A DNA stretch of 64,000 nucleotides from NCBI RefSeq assembly GCF_900109265.1, contig NZ_FNZM01000001.1:1-64000 (forward strand). Reading direction: 5' to 3'. Each line of letters starts with the position of its first letter. Within the stretch, counting starts at the first letter, position 1. Of the stretch, positions 1 through 11,110 are shown piece after piece. Made by a program: the position numbers and the translations under genes. The notes below the pieces were generated by a model. It was given only the letters and a program-made list of their open reading frames with translations, was not told the DNA's origin and made no database searches. This stretch comes from Paraburkholderia tropica. GTDB lineage: Bacteria > Pseudomonadota > Gammaproteobacteria > Burkholderiales > Burkholderiaceae.

Positions 1-406
1 CGAAGAGTTTTGCCGCGAAGGCGATCGTGAGGATCGTGGAGATGACGACGACGACGAGCGAGGTCGACTTGCCCTTTTCTTTGGCCGCGAGGTCATGGTT
101 GAAGTCCATGAACAGGTGGCGCACGCCGGCGCAGAAGTGAAAGAGGAAGGCCCAGCCGAGCACGAGCACGACGAGCTTGACGATGATGTTCGAGAGGAAG
201 CCCTTGAAGACCTCGAAGCTGAGTTCGGAGGTAAGGCTCTGGTCAAACAGGAACAGGATGAAAGGGAGGAACAGGAATAGAAGTGCACCGCTCACGCGGT
301 GACCGATCGATACGCGACCGGCCAACGGCAGGCGGTATGCGAACAATATCTGCCCAATCCCGATGTTCCGGTATTCCGGCCTCGGTTTTTTTGCGGCTTC
401 TGCCAT
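1..406 (-). CDS. sdhC: Succinate dehydrogenase cytochrome b556 subunit SdhC (3' end outside window)
   Basis: This is the membrane-anchor subunit of succinate:quinone oxidoreductase (complex II), which binds heme b and quinone with SdhD in the inner membrane. The translation begins MAEAAKKPRPEYRNIGIGQI and contains the SdhC family signature around SIGHRVSGALLF, followed by HFCAGVRHLFMDF, where the family's heme-ligand histidine lies. Three hydrophobic segments are visible (about residues 38-55, 68-90 and 110-130). About 135 residues are present; the family length is close to 138, so only a few codons are missing beyond base 1. The start at 406 is preceded by AGTAGGGG. It is the first gene of a leftward operon that would continue with sdhD, sdhA and sdhB outside the window (inference from the usual order). 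Confidence 0.92.
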   Translation of the reverse strand, partial: MAEAAKKPRPEYRNIGIGQILFAYRLPLAGRVSIGHRVSGALLFLFLPFILFLFDQSLTSELSFEVFKGFLSNIIVKLVVLVLGWAFLFHFCAGVRHLFMDFNHDLAAKEKGKSTSLVVVVISTILTIAFAAKLF

Positions 407-422
407 GCTAGACCCCTACTAT

Positions 423-432
423 GTGTTAACAC
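423..432. promoter_or_regulatory. Palindrome GTGTTAACAC in the sdhC leader
   Basis: A perfect 10-bp palindrome lies 17 bases upstream of the sdhC start codon. It could be a repressor site acting on the sdh operon, but it does not resemble the palindrome in front of the neighbouring GntR gene and I cannot assign a regulator. Short palindromes of this size also occur by chance. Confidence 0.25.
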
Positions 433-554
433 TAATACGCAATTTTACCGCCTTTTCATTTCGCGCTGCAGCGAAATCCGCCTTCGGAAACCGCAGTTGC
501 GCGCGAACGCAGGCACGTGGGGAAGGCCGCCCGCACCGGTGCGCGGGCATCCTT

Positions 555-1358
555 TCAACTCAAATCATTGTGATAGTAGTACCCGGTTGTGACATACCAA
601 CCGCGGCGCACTTCGACTGGCCGGTCCCCATAGGTATAGGACACCCGATCAACCGATAGCAAAGGAAAACCTGCCGGAACATTGAGCAGATCGGCCACCG
701 CAGGCTCGGCGCCCACCGCGCGGATCTTCTCAGTTGCCCGAATCATGCGCGTGCCGAAGTCCGCTTCGAACATGGCGTAGAGCGGTCCTTTATACTCGGC
801 GAGGCGCTCGGCCGTCAGACCGCGGAACACGCCGCCGGGCAGCCAGATTTCGTCGAGCACGGTGTTTTCGCCGTCGAACTGCAGCAGGCGCTTGATCAGC
901 ACCACCGGGTCGGCGGGCTTGAGGTCCAGCTGGCGGGCGATCTCGGCCGACGCGCGCAGCCGCCGGCACTCCAGCAGCCTGCTGATGTGCGGATGTTCGG
1001 CGCCGTCATCGGCCAGCAATCTGAGAAAGCGAAACTGGGCGCGATCTTCGTTGTGCGTCGCAACAAACGTGCCTTTGCCCTGGCGGCGCACTAGCAGGTT
1101 GTCGGCGGCCAGTTCGTCGATCGCCTTGCGTACGGTCCCCTGGCTCACCTTGTAACGGGCGGCCAGTTCGACTTCGCTAGGGATGATTTCGCCGGGCTTC
1201 CATTCGCCGGACTCGAGACTCTGGGTAATGAGCCCCTTGATCTGCTGATAAAGCGGACTGAAGGTCGGGGACGGCGAAGCGGGCGCAGACGCCGAAGGGC
1301 CGCTCTCTGGAGCGGTGGAATTCGCGTTGCTGACCGGGTTCGCACTCATGGCGCGCAT
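555..1358 (-). CDS. GntR/HutC-family transcriptional regulator, likely controlling TCA-cycle genes
   Basis: This is a 267-residue DNA-binding regulator with an N-terminal winged helix and a C-terminal UTRA effector domain, the HutC subfamily layout. The helix-turn-helix region spans about residues 35-105 (PLYQQIKGLI, then SEVELAARYKVSQGTVRKAI and RRQGKGTFVA). The UTRA part follows and ends near VRRGWYVTTGYYYHNDLS. The N-terminus is an alanine/serine-rich tail. The start is uncertain: an in-frame ATG at 1349 gives MSANPV and neither ATG has a strong ribosome binding site. It lies between sdhC and mdh and has a 20-bp palindrome 45 bases upstream, so autoregulation plus control of sdh and mdh is a reasonable inference. 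The effector is unknown. Confidence 0.85.
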   Translation of the reverse strand: MRAMSANPVSNANSTAPESGPSASAPASPSPTFSPLYQQIKGLITQSLESGEWKPGEIIPSEVELAARYKVSQGTVRKAIDELAADNLLVRRQGKGTFVATHNEDRAQFRFLRLLADDGAEHPHISRLLECRRLRASAEIARQLDLKPADPVVLIKRLLQFDGENTVLDEIWLPGGVFRGLTAERLAEYKGPLYAMFEADFGTRMIRATEKIRAVGAEPAVADLLNVPAGFPLLSVDRVSYTYGDRPVEVRRGWYVTTGYYYHNDLS

Positions 1359-1403
1359 TTCAACATAAAGCCCCCCGGAAATCTACCCTTTCGCTTCAAT
1401 AGA

Positions 1404-1423
1404 TATGTCTTATATAAGACATA
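1404..1423. promoter_or_regulatory. 20-bp perfect palindrome, probable GntR operator
   Basis: TATGTCTTATATAAGACATA is a perfect inverted repeat. The core GTCTTATATAAGAC resembles the short palindromes bound by GntR-family dimers. It lies 45 bases from the GntR start codon and directly abuts the promoter that reads toward mdh, so binding could control both directions. No second copy was found upstream of sdhC or acnA within the window. Confidence 0.7.
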
Positions 1424-1431
1424 AGATACTG

Positions 1432-1460
1432 TTGACTTTGGCCCTTACGGCTCCTACACT
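1432..1460 (+). promoter_or_regulatory. Sigma70-like promoter toward mdh
   Basis: TTGACT at 1432-1437 and TACACT at 1455-1460 are separated by exactly 17 bases. The -35 matches five of six consensus positions and the -10 four of six. The 20-bp palindrome ends eight bases before the -35. Transcription would start near 1467. Confidence 0.5.
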
Positions 1461-1912
1461 GCCGATCGAGCAAGGGTTTGCGGGCGACTCATGGGAGCCG
1501 CCGGCAGCATCCACCTCGTGGCCAACTGCGCCGCGGGCCGCCTTGCACATGCTGTTCCTTCATGCAGTAGAGGTTTCGATCCGCCCCGCCCGCGCCGCTG
1601 CCTGATTCAATAGCGCCCGCGCCGCGCCCGCGGACCTTCCGAAGCGAGCTGTGGCAGGAGCCGGCACACGCGAAGCGGCCAGCGTCAGGCGTCCCTGTCC
1701 AGGGTGTCCCCGTCATTCCCTTGAGCATTGTCGCACCGGTAACGGTCCGCGGCCCCGCCTCCCGGCGTGCGGTGCGGCGCTTGCAACCCGCTTGCATCCG
1801 CCGCGCGCGTGCGTTCGGCAAAAGGACCGCCTGATTCCTGAACGCTTCGCGTAACGCGCATATAGAATGGCGTTTTACCCTGGCGTCTAACGCATCTTCC
1901 TGGAGATTTTCA

Positions 1913-2896
1913 ATGGCTAAGCCCGCAAAGCGCGTTGCCGTCACCGGCGCCGCAGGTCAGATCGCATATTCCCTGCTGTTCCGCATCGCGAACGGCGACC
2001 TGCTCGGCAAGGACCAGCCCGTCATCCTGCAACTGCTCGACCTGCCGCAGGCACAAGCCGCCGTCAAGGGCGTCGTGATGGAACTCGACGACTGCGCATT
2101 CCCGCTGCTCGCGGGCGTGGTCATCACGGACGATCCGAAGGTCGCGTTCAAGGACGCCGACGTCGCGCTGCTCGTGGGCGCACGTCCGCGCTCGAAGGGC
2201 ATGGAGCGTAAGGATCTGCTGTCGGCCAACGCCGAAATCTTCACGGTTCAGGGCAAGGCGCTGAACGACGTCGCCAGCCGCGACGTGAAGGTGCTGGTCG
2301 TCGGCAACCCGGCCAACACGAATGCGTACATCGCCATGAAGTCGGCGCCGGATCTGCCGAAGAAGAACTTCACGGCCATGCTGCGTCTGGACCACAACCG
2401 CGCGCTGTCGCAACTGGCCGCCAAGTCGGGCAAGCCGGTCGCGTCGATCGAAAAGCTCGCCGTGTGGGGCAACCACTCGCCGACGATGTACCCCGACTTC
2501 CGAGTCGCAACCGCCGAAGGCGAGTCGCTGACGAAGCTGATCAACGACGACGTGTGGAACCGCAACACGTTCATCCCGACGGTCGGCAAGCGCGGCGCAG
2601 CGATCATCGAAGCGCGCGGCCTGTCGTCGGCGGCTTCGGCTGCCAACGCGGCGATCGACCACGTGCGTGACTGGGTCCTCGGCACGAACGGCAAGTGGGT
2701 CACGATGGGCATCCCGTCGGACGGCTCGTACGGCATCCCCGAAGACATCATCTACGGCGTGCCCGTCACCTGCGAAAACGGCGAGTACAAGCGCGTCGAA
2801 GGCCTCGAAATCGACGCGTTCTCGCGCGAAAAGATGGACGGCACGCTCAACGAGCTGCTCGAAGAGCGCGAAGGCGTCGCTCACCTGCTCAAGTAA
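1913..2896 (+). CDS. mdh: Malate dehydrogenase
   Basis: This enzyme catalyses the NAD-dependent interconversion of malate and oxaloacetate in the cytoplasmic TCA cycle. The 327-residue length fits the LDH-like MDH type of beta-proteobacteria. The N-terminal Rossmann motif [19 protein letters not shown] (residues 8-26) is typical of that type. Substrate arginines are visible in [15 protein letters not shown] (about 91-105) and MLRLDHNRA, and the catalytic histidine in [16 protein letters not shown] (about residue 190). TGGAGA precedes the ATG with good spacing. It follows the divergent regulator and precedes the CitE-like lyase by 239 bp, so the two may be separate transcripts. Confidence 0.97.
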
Positions 2897-2946
2897 TCGG
2901 GCAGACCGGCCGGCCTCCCGTCGCCACGCGGCGGGCACCGGCCTCG

Positions 2947-2971
2947 CGCGCGCCATGCCACATGGCGCGCG
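2947..2971. terminator. Hairpin after mdh
   Basis: CGCGCGCCAT and ATGGCGCGCG form a perfect 10-bp stem around a 5-base loop, 50 bases after the mdh stop. There is no T-tract, so this is either a weak terminator or a 3'-end stabilising structure. Confidence 0.4.
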
Positions 2972-3135
2972 AGCGTGAGCGCGGCGCGGTTCGTCGCGGG
3001 TCGCATGCGGCGCACGCCGCCGCGCACCCGTACCCCGCCGCCTCGCGCCCCAGATCCGCACGCGCCTTGCCTCGAGTTTCGCAGGACGCATCCGAATCCG
3101 GTTCCCCCTCCAATATTCGACACCCGCCGCCGAAG

Positions 3136-4152
3136 ATGCGCGCCATCACACCCGCCGAAGTGCTGTTTGACGGCGAAGCGCCGCCGACCATCCTGCCCGC
3201 GTGCGACCACTACGCCGGCAGCGAGAAGCTGATGCTGAAATCGCTCGCGCTGCAGCAGCAGCTCGGCCCGGTATTCGACATCACGCTCGACTGCGAAGAC
3301 GGCGCCCAGGTGGGCCGCGAGGCCGAACACGCCGAACTCGTCGCCTCGTTCCTCGGCGGCGAACACGACCGCTTCGGGCGCGTCGGGGTGCGCATCCACG
3401 ACTTCCACCATCCGCATTGGCGCGACGACGTCCGCCTGATCCTGCGCGCCGCCCGCCGGGCGCCGGCGTTCATCATGCTGCCGAAGGTCCGCGCTGTGGG
3501 CGACGCGGCGGAAATGACGGCGTTCATCGAAGCCACGCGCGTCGAGATGGGCATCGACCAGCCGATTCCCGTGCAGTTGCTGATCGAAACGCATGGCGCG
3601 CTCGCGCGCGTGTTCGATCTCGCGGCGCTGCGCGGCGTGCAGTCGCTGAGCTTCGGTCTGATGGACTTCGTCTCCGCGCACGACGGCGCGATCCCCGACA
3701 CCGCCATGCGCTCGCCCGGCCAGTTCGATCACCCGCTCGTGCGGCGCGCGAAGCTCGAAATTTCGGCGGCCTGCCACGCGTTCGGCAAGGTTGCGTCACA
3801 CAATGTCAGCACGGAAGTGCGCGATATGGAGGTCGTCGCCAACGACGCTCGTCGCGCGCGCAACGAATTCGGCTACACGCGCATGTGGAGCATTCATCCC
3901 GCGCAGATTCCGGCCATCGTGGCGGCCTTCGCGCCGCGCGACGAGGAAATCGCCACCGCTGCCGAGATCCTGCTCGCCGCGCAGAGCGCGCAGTGGGGTC
4001 CGACGCGTCACGGCGACACCTTGCACGACCGCGCGAGCTACCGCTATTACTGGTCCGTGCTGCGCCGCGCGCGCGCGACGGGCCGCGCCGTACCGCAGGA
4101 CGCCGCGCCGCTGTTCGCGCCGGGCGAGCTGGCGCAGGCCGCCGCGTCGTGA
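3136..4152 (+). CDS. HpcH/HpaI aldolase / citrate lyase beta-like CoA-ester lyase
   Basis: This 338-residue protein belongs to the CitE-like TIM-barrel family, whose members make or cleave malyl-CoA, citramalyl-CoA or similar thioesters using Mg2+. The family pattern is visible: LPACDHYAG near the N-terminus, FDITLDCEDGAQVGRE (about 53-68) with metal-region acidic residues, LLIETHGALARVF (metal-binding Glu) and SLSFGLMDFVSAHDG (Asp). The ORF is open further upstream, but ATG at 3136 starts family-like sequence and the upstream stretch is low-complexity arginine/proline. Position after mdh suggests a role on C4/C5 acyl-CoA compounds near the TCA cycle. The exact substrate cannot be read from sequence. 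There are no citrate lyase alpha or gamma subunits nearby, so citrate lyase itself is unlikely. Confidence 0.85.
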   Translation: MRAITPAEVLFDGEAPPTILPACDHYAGSEKLMLKSLALQQQLGPVFDITLDCEDGAQVGREAEHAELVASFLGGEHDRFGRVGVRIHDFHHPHWRDDVRLILRAARRAPAFIMLPKVRAVGDAAEMTAFIEATRVEMGIDQPIPVQLLIETHGALARVFDLAALRGVQSLSFGLMDFVSAHDGAIPDTAMRSPGQFDHPLVRRAKLEISAACHAFGKVASHNVSTEVRDMEVVANDARRARNEFGYTRMWSIHPAQIPAIVAAFAPRDEEIATAAEILLAAQSAQWGPTRHGDTLHDRASYRYYWSVLRRARATGRAVPQDAAPLFAPGELAQAAAS

Positions 4153-4466
4153 GCGCGGCCCGGGCTCGGGTTAAGGTCAGGCTTGGGGCCTGAAAACGTT
4201 TTCGGCGGCCGCGCACGCCTCTTGCGCGCCGTGCCGCCCAGTGAGTCATCGAGGAGATGCTTTGCGATGAGCAACACAGTCGACGGAAGCCTGACAAGAG
4301 CCACGGCAAGGCAATTTGCAACAGACCGCAAAATCTGCAGTTCGTACCGATAAATAGGTGAAAATAGCGTTCGCTGCGTGCTTTCGGGGCGCGCGCAGTG
4401 CATCCGGCGGCTGCAAGGCGCAGCCGCGCACTGTTCAACCGATTTGAGAGATAAAGGTCTGACTCC
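4153..4466. other. Intergenic region before the MliC-like gene
   Basis: This gap of 314 bases contains the 12-bp perfect palindrome GAAAACGTTTTC (4192-4203), whose central CG and A/T arms resemble LacI-family operators, although no LacI-type gene is in the window. No ORF or clear terminator is visible. Confidence 0.4.
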
Positions 4467-5003
4467 ATGAAGAAATTGCTGATCGCTGCCGTTATCGGCG
4501 CGCTGTCCTCGACGATGATGCTGGCTGCGACCGACGCCGCCGCACAAACCTCGTCGACCACGGCCAAGAAGGCTACGCCGAAGAAGCCGGCTCCGAAGCA
4601 TCGCATCATCAAGCGCAAGGCCAATCCGGCCAAGGAAGCGAAGGTCGACCCGATCCCGGAAGGCTCGGAACACTGGAACTGCGCGGAAGGCATGCAGTTC
4701 GACCTGAAGGGCGACATGGCGCGTGACCAGATCGTCACGGTTCACTGGGCGAACAAGAACTACAACCTGCCGCGTCAAACGACGACGACGGGCGCCGACC
4801 GCTTCCACGATGCCGCCACCGGCCTCGACCTGGTCGTGATCCCGACGAAGGCCATGCTGTTCTCGGACAAGGACAGCTCGCGTCTGGCCGACGAGTGCAA
4901 GACGACGGCCATGCAGCAAGGCGCACCGGCGCCGACCCAGGCTAACGCGCTGAACCGCAACGCCGCTCCGGCTGCGGGCGCGAGCGCCGCTTCGGGCCAG
5001 TAA
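4467..5003 (+). CDS. Secreted MliC/PliC-like periplasmic protein
   Basis: This 178-residue protein has a classical signal peptide ([19 protein letters not shown], cleavage near AAAQ at 24-28). A lysine/proline-rich linker follows (about 30-62). The compact domain at about 68-150 begins HWNCAEG and ends LADECKT. The pattern C..G....., VTVHW, YNLPR, GADRF and AMLF resembles the MliC/PliC fold of C-type lysozyme inhibitors, with a Cys near each end that could pair. The C-terminal tail (150-178) is alanine-rich and low complexity. Similarity is by motif layout only, so lysozyme inhibition is a tentative inference. It sits 19 bases before prpD but is probably functionally unrelated. Confidence 0.7.
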   Translation: MKKLLIAAVIGALSSTMMLAATDAAAQTSSTTAKKATPKKPAPKHRIIKRKANPAKEAKVDPIPEGSEHWNCAEGMQFDLKGDMARDQIVTVHWANKNYNLPRQTTTTGADRFHDAATGLDLVVIPTKAMLFSDKDSSRLADECKTTAMQQGAPAPTQANALNRNAAPAAGASAASGQ

Positions 5004-5022
5004 GAACGGCCGGGACGCCTCG

Positions 5023-6477
5023 ATGTCCGCGCCGAATCCCCATGTCAGGCCACAGCCGGATCAGGTCCTCGTCGATATCGTCGACTACGTCCTGAACGGC
5101 TTGCCCGGCGACAGCGCCACCGCGCTGACGACGGCGCGCTACTGCCTGCTGGACACCCTCGGCTGCGGACTCGAGGCGCTCTCCTATCCCGCCTGCACCA
5201 AGCTGCTCGGGCCCATCGTGCCGGGCACGATCGTCCCGCACGGCGCGAAGGTGCCGGGCACCGCACTCCAGCTCGACCCGGTTCAGGCCGCCTTCAACAT
5301 CGGCGCCATGATCCGCTGGCTCGACTTCAACGACACCTGGCTCGCCGCCGAATGGGGCCATCCGTCGGACAACCTGGGCGGCATACTCGCGACCGCCGAC
5401 TGGCTCTCGCGCACGGCTGTCGCCGCGGGCAAACCGCCGCTCACCATGCAGCACGTGCTTGAAGGCATGGTGAAGGCGCACGAAATCCAGGGCTGCATCG
5501 CGCTGGAAAACGCGTTCAACCAGGTCGGTCTCGACCATGTGCTGCTCGTCAAGCTCGCCTCGACCGCCGTGGTCGGCCAGTTGCTCGGGCTCACGCGCGA
5601 CGAACTCATCAACGCCGTGTCGCTGGCGATGGTCGACGGCCAGGCGCTTCGCACCTATCGCCACGCGCCCAACACCGGCTCGCGCAAGTCTTGGGCCGCC
5701 GGCGACGCCACCGCGCGCGGCGTGCACCTCGCGCTGATCGCGAAGACCGGCGAAATGGGCTATCCCTCGGCGCTCACGGCGAAAACGTGGGGCTTCTACG
5801 ACGTCTCGTTCAAGGGCCGCCCCTTCACGTTCCAGCGCCCCTACGGCACGTACGTGATGGAGAACGTGCTGTTCAAGATCGCGTTTCCCGCCGAATTCCA
5901 CGCACAGACCGCCGCCGAAGCGGCCATGACGCTGCACGCCCTGCTCGTTCAGCGCGGCAAGAGCGCCGAAGACATCGCGCGCATCACGATCCGCACGCAC
6001 CAAGCGGCGATCCGCATCATCGACAAAACCGGCCCGCTGGCGAATCCGGCGGACCGCGATCATTGCATCCAGTACATGGTGGCCGTGCCGATCCTTTTCG
6101 GACGACTGACGGCCGCCGATTACGAAGACGATGTCGCGCGCGACCCGCGCATCGACGCCCTGCGCGCGAAGATCGTCTGCGTGGAAGATCCGCAGTTCAC
6201 GCGCGATTATCACGATCCCGACAAGCGTTCGATCGCGAATGCGCTGACCGTCGAGCTGAACGACGGCACGACGCTCGACGAAATCGTGGTGGAGTATCCG
6301 ATCGGCCACAAGCGACGCCGCGAAGCCGGCATCCCGCTGCTGATCGAAAAGTTCAGGACCAACCTCGCGCGGCGCTTCGCCGCGAAGCAGCAGCAGGCGA
6401 TTCTCGATGTCTCGCTGGATGCGGCACGGCTCGAAGCCATGCCCGTGCACGAGTACGTCGACTTGTATGTGACATGA
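5023..6477 (+). CDS. prpD: 2-methylcitrate dehydratase, MmgE/PrpD family
   Basis: PrpD dehydrates 2-methylcitrate to 2-methylaconitate without an iron-sulfur cluster and also acts on citrate. The 484-residue length equals the usual PrpD length. Diagnostic stretches include [20 protein letters not shown] (about 99-118), [15 protein letters not shown] (about 219-233), [21 protein letters not shown] (about 275-295) and [15 protein letters not shown]. There is no prpB or prpC beside it. Instead it precedes acnA by 87 bases, so it may serve as an auxiliary citrate/methylcitrate dehydratase in the TCA block, with AcnA completing hydration. Assignment to the family is firm; the physiological substrate here is inferred. 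Confidence 0.92.
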   Translation: MSAPNPHVRPQPDQVLVDIVDYVLNGLPGDSATALTTARYCLLDTLGCGLEALSYPACTKLLGPIVPGTIVPHGAKVPGTALQLDPVQAAFNIGAMIRWLDFNDTWLAAEWGHPSDNLGGILATADWLSRTAVAAGKPPLTMQHVLEGMVKAHEIQGCIALENAFNQVGLDHVLLVKLASTAVVGQLLGLTRDELINAVSLAMVDGQALRTYRHAPNTGSRKSWAAGDATARGVHLALIAKTGEMGYPSALTAKTWGFYDVSFKGRPFTFQRPYGTYVMENVLFKIAFPAEFHAQTAAEAAMTLHALLVQRGKSAEDIARITIRTHQAAIRIIDKTGPLANPADRDHCIQYMVAVPILFGRLTAADYEDDVARDPRIDALRAKIVCVEDPQFTRDYHDPDKRSIANALTVELNDGTTLDEIVVEYPIGHKRRREAGIPLLIEKFRTNLARRFAAKQQQAILDVSLDAARLEAMPVHEYVDLYVT

Positions 6478-6564
6478 GCGTGATCCGATCAGTCTTGTAC
6501 CTGTAAGTACCCGCAGCAAACGTGCAGTAAGCGTTATTTCCGCGATTAAACGAAGGAAAATACC

Positions 6565-9282
<2,718 letters not shown>

Positions 9283-9347
9283 GCAGGCCGCGACGCATCG
9301 CAGTTTTTGCAGGTACCGCGCCCGGCAACGGGTGCGGTTACACTTGG

Positions 9348-9374
9348 AGCCCGACGCGAGTCGGGCTTTTTTTT
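9348..9374 (+). terminator. Rho-independent terminator after acnA
   Basis: AGCCCGAC and GTCGGGCT form an 8-bp stem with a GCGA loop, followed by seven more T residues. It closes the TCA block. Confidence 0.88.
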
Positions 9375-9436
9375 CGGCTGGATTTGCGCTGCGTGGTGTT
9401 CCGGACCGGGTTCCGGACCGGCTTCGCGCGGCCAAT

Positions 9437-9464
9437 AAAAAAGCGCGCCACACGCGACGCGCTT
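9437..9464 (-). terminator. Terminator after the response regulator gene
   Basis: Read on the minus strand, AAGCGCG and CGCGCTT pair around a 10-base loop and are followed by a run of T. It lies 33 bases beyond the stop codon of the convergent response regulator gene. Confidence 0.7.
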
Positions 9465-9496
9465 TGCCCTCCATGCGCCTGAACGCGCACAGCGAC

Positions 9497-10111
9497 TCAA
9501 TCGATCAGTTTGTTCAACGTAGCAAACTCGATCAGCGCCGCCAGCGACGACACGCCCAGCTTGTCGAGCACGCGCGTCTTGTAGGTGCTCACGGTTTTAT
9601 CCGACAGACCGAGCCGCGCCGCGACGCCCTTGTTGCTCATGCCGCGCGCGAGATATTGCAGCACCTCGACCTCGCGCGGCGACAGCCCGTTGAGCGCGAC
9701 GTCGCGGCCGCCGCCGCAACTGCCCGCCGGGAAGCAGTCGTAACCGAGCAGCACCGCCTTGACCACGCCGCACAACTCCTCCACGCCCCGGCTCTTGCTC
9801 ACATAGCCGTTCGCGCCCGCGATGCGCGTGTGGTTCGCCATGACCTGCTCCGGCTTGGCCGACAGCACGATGATGCGCGTGGCGGCCTGCTTCGCGCGGA
9901 TGCCGCGAATGACCGACAGCCCGTCGAGCTTCGGCAATTCGAGGTCGAGGATCACCAGGTCGGGTTGCAGCGTCTGGACGAGATGGAGGCCCTCTTCGCC
10001 GTCACCGCATTCGCCCACGAGCGCGTATTCGGTGTTCAGCACGTTGGCGAGCATCTTGAGGACGATTGGATGATCGTCGATGACCACGATGCGCTTCATT
10101 TGTTGTTCCAT
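9497..10111 (-). CDS. NarL/FixJ-family response regulator, BvgA/EvgA-like (orphan)
   Basis: This 204-residue two-component regulator has an N-terminal receiver domain (about 5-120) with acidic pocket VVIDDHPIV and phospho-acceptor Asp in LVILDLELPKLDG (about residue 58), then the conserved Lys in GYVSKSRG. The C-terminal LuxR-type helix-turn-helix is LSPREVEVLQYLARGMSNK through SDKTVSTYKTRVLDKLG (about 143-190). The ORF is open upstream to 10627 but that extension runs across the divergent TetR gene. I chose ATG at 10111 (MEQQMKRIVV); ATG at 10099 (MKRIVV) is equally possible and has GGAA upstream. No histidine kinase is adjacent, so the partner is unknown. Confidence 0.88.
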   Translation of the reverse strand: MEQQMKRIVVIDDHPIVLKMLANVLNTEYALVGECGDGEEGLHLVQTLQPDLVILDLELPKLDGLSVIRGIRAKQAATRIIVLSAKPEQVMANHTRIAGANGYVSKSRGVEELCGVVKAVLLGYDCFPAGSCGGGRDVALNGLSPREVEVLQYLARGMSNKGVAARLGLSDKTVSTYKTRVLDKLGVSSLAALIEFATLNKLID

Positions 10112-10282
10112 TTTCTTTTTGGGGCGTGAACCGGGCGTACCTTGCGGCACAAACCCACAGACTGAACGACACCCTCTTCTTTTTGTATAGGAAAGTTCCG
10201 AAAGGGGGCCCAATTCGATAAACGGGTTAACCCCTTGCGCTAACGCATTGGATTTAACTAATGCGTGAATTAGACTGAAACG

Positions 10283-11110
10283 ATGAAGACGCGTGCCGTC
10301 ACCGCCGCATCGCCCAGCCGGGCCGCCGTGAAACCACGCGGCCGGCGTCGCCATGATCCCGACCTGCATATGCGCGAGCGCCTGCTGGCCGGCGCCACGC
10401 AACTGTTCGCCGACCAGGGCATCGCCACCACCACCATGACGCAGATCGCCGCAGCCGCCGGCGTCACGTCGGCCATGGTGCATTACTACTTCACCAATCG
10501 CGAAAAGCTGCTCGACGCCGTGGTCGACGAGCGCATCGCGCCCGCCATCGCTTACGTGTGGGGCGGCGAAGCCAGCGAGGTCGGCGAGATCAGCGGAATC
10601 AGCGGAGGCGGAGAACGCCCCGCCCATCCACAGGCGCTCGTGCAGGCGCTCGTCGAACGGCTATTCGACGTCACCGCGCAACTGCCGTGGCTGCCGCCGC
10701 TCTGGCTGCGCGAGATCGTCAACGAAGGCGGCCTGCTGCGCGAGCGCATGCTCAAACGCCTGCCCATCGAGCAGTTGCAGCGCTTCACCGCGCAGATCGG
10801 CGCGGCGCAGCAGGCGGGCGCCGTGAATCCTGGCCTCGAAGCGCCACTGCTGTTCATGTCGATCCTCGCGCTCGTCATGCTTCCGCTCGCGACTTCGAAG
10901 CTCTGGCAAAGCACGCGCGGCCTGCCGAAAGTCGAGCGCGAGGCGCTGCGCCGTCACGTCACCGCGCTGCTCGCGGGCGCGATGCGCATGCCGGAAGGCG
11001 CAGGCGCGCCGGCGGCCGACCGCGCGAACCTCGAACACGGCGGCCCCGAAGCCGCCACCCGCACGAGCACGCGCGCGCGCTCACGCCGCGCGCCGGGAGC
11101 ACGCTCATGA
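10283..11110 (+). CDS. TetR-family repressor of the adjacent efflux operon (CecR-like)
   Basis: This 275-residue protein has a basic N-terminal tail and a TetR helix-turn-helix at about 30-80 (ATTTMTQIAAAAGVTSAMV then HYYFTNREKLLDAV). A variable ligand-binding domain follows and the last 35 residues are arginine-rich. The next gene starts inside its stop codon (ATGA), so it is the first gene of a five-gene operon with an ABC efflux pump. The arrangement resembles E. coli CecR (YbiH) with ybhGFSR. It probably represses its own operon and is released by the exported compound; that is inference. Confidence 0.85.
   Translation: MKTRAVTAASPSRAAVKPRGRRRHDPDLHMRERLLAGATQLFADQGIATTTMTQIAAAAGVTSAMVHYYFTNREKLLDAVVDERIAPAIAYVWGGEASEVGEISGISGGGERPAHPQALVQALVERLFDVTAQLPWLPPLWLREIVNEGGLLRERMLKRLPIEQLQRFTAQIGAAQQAGAVNPGLEAPLLFMSILALVMLPLATSKLWQSTRGLPKVEREALRRHVTALLAGAMRMPEGAGAPAADRANLEHGGPEAATRTSTRARSRRAPGARS

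Larger units (their letters stand above)
1359..1912. other. Divergent intergenic region between the GntR gene and mdh
   Basis: This 554-bp gap holds the palindromic operator (1404-1423) and a sigma70-like promoter pointing at mdh (1432-1460). From about 1467 to the mdh start there would be a leader of some 446 bases. It is GC-rich and has a second possible -10 (TAGAAT at 1863-1868), which would give a much shorter transcript. I see no convincing ORF, known riboswitch or sRNA in the leader. Confidence 0.6.

Noticed and set aside
6478..6564. A second copy of the GntR-type palindrome upstream of acnA (AGTCTTGTACCTGTAAG)
   Set aside because: Half-sites are partly similar, but spacing and symmetry differ from the 1404-1423 palindrome.
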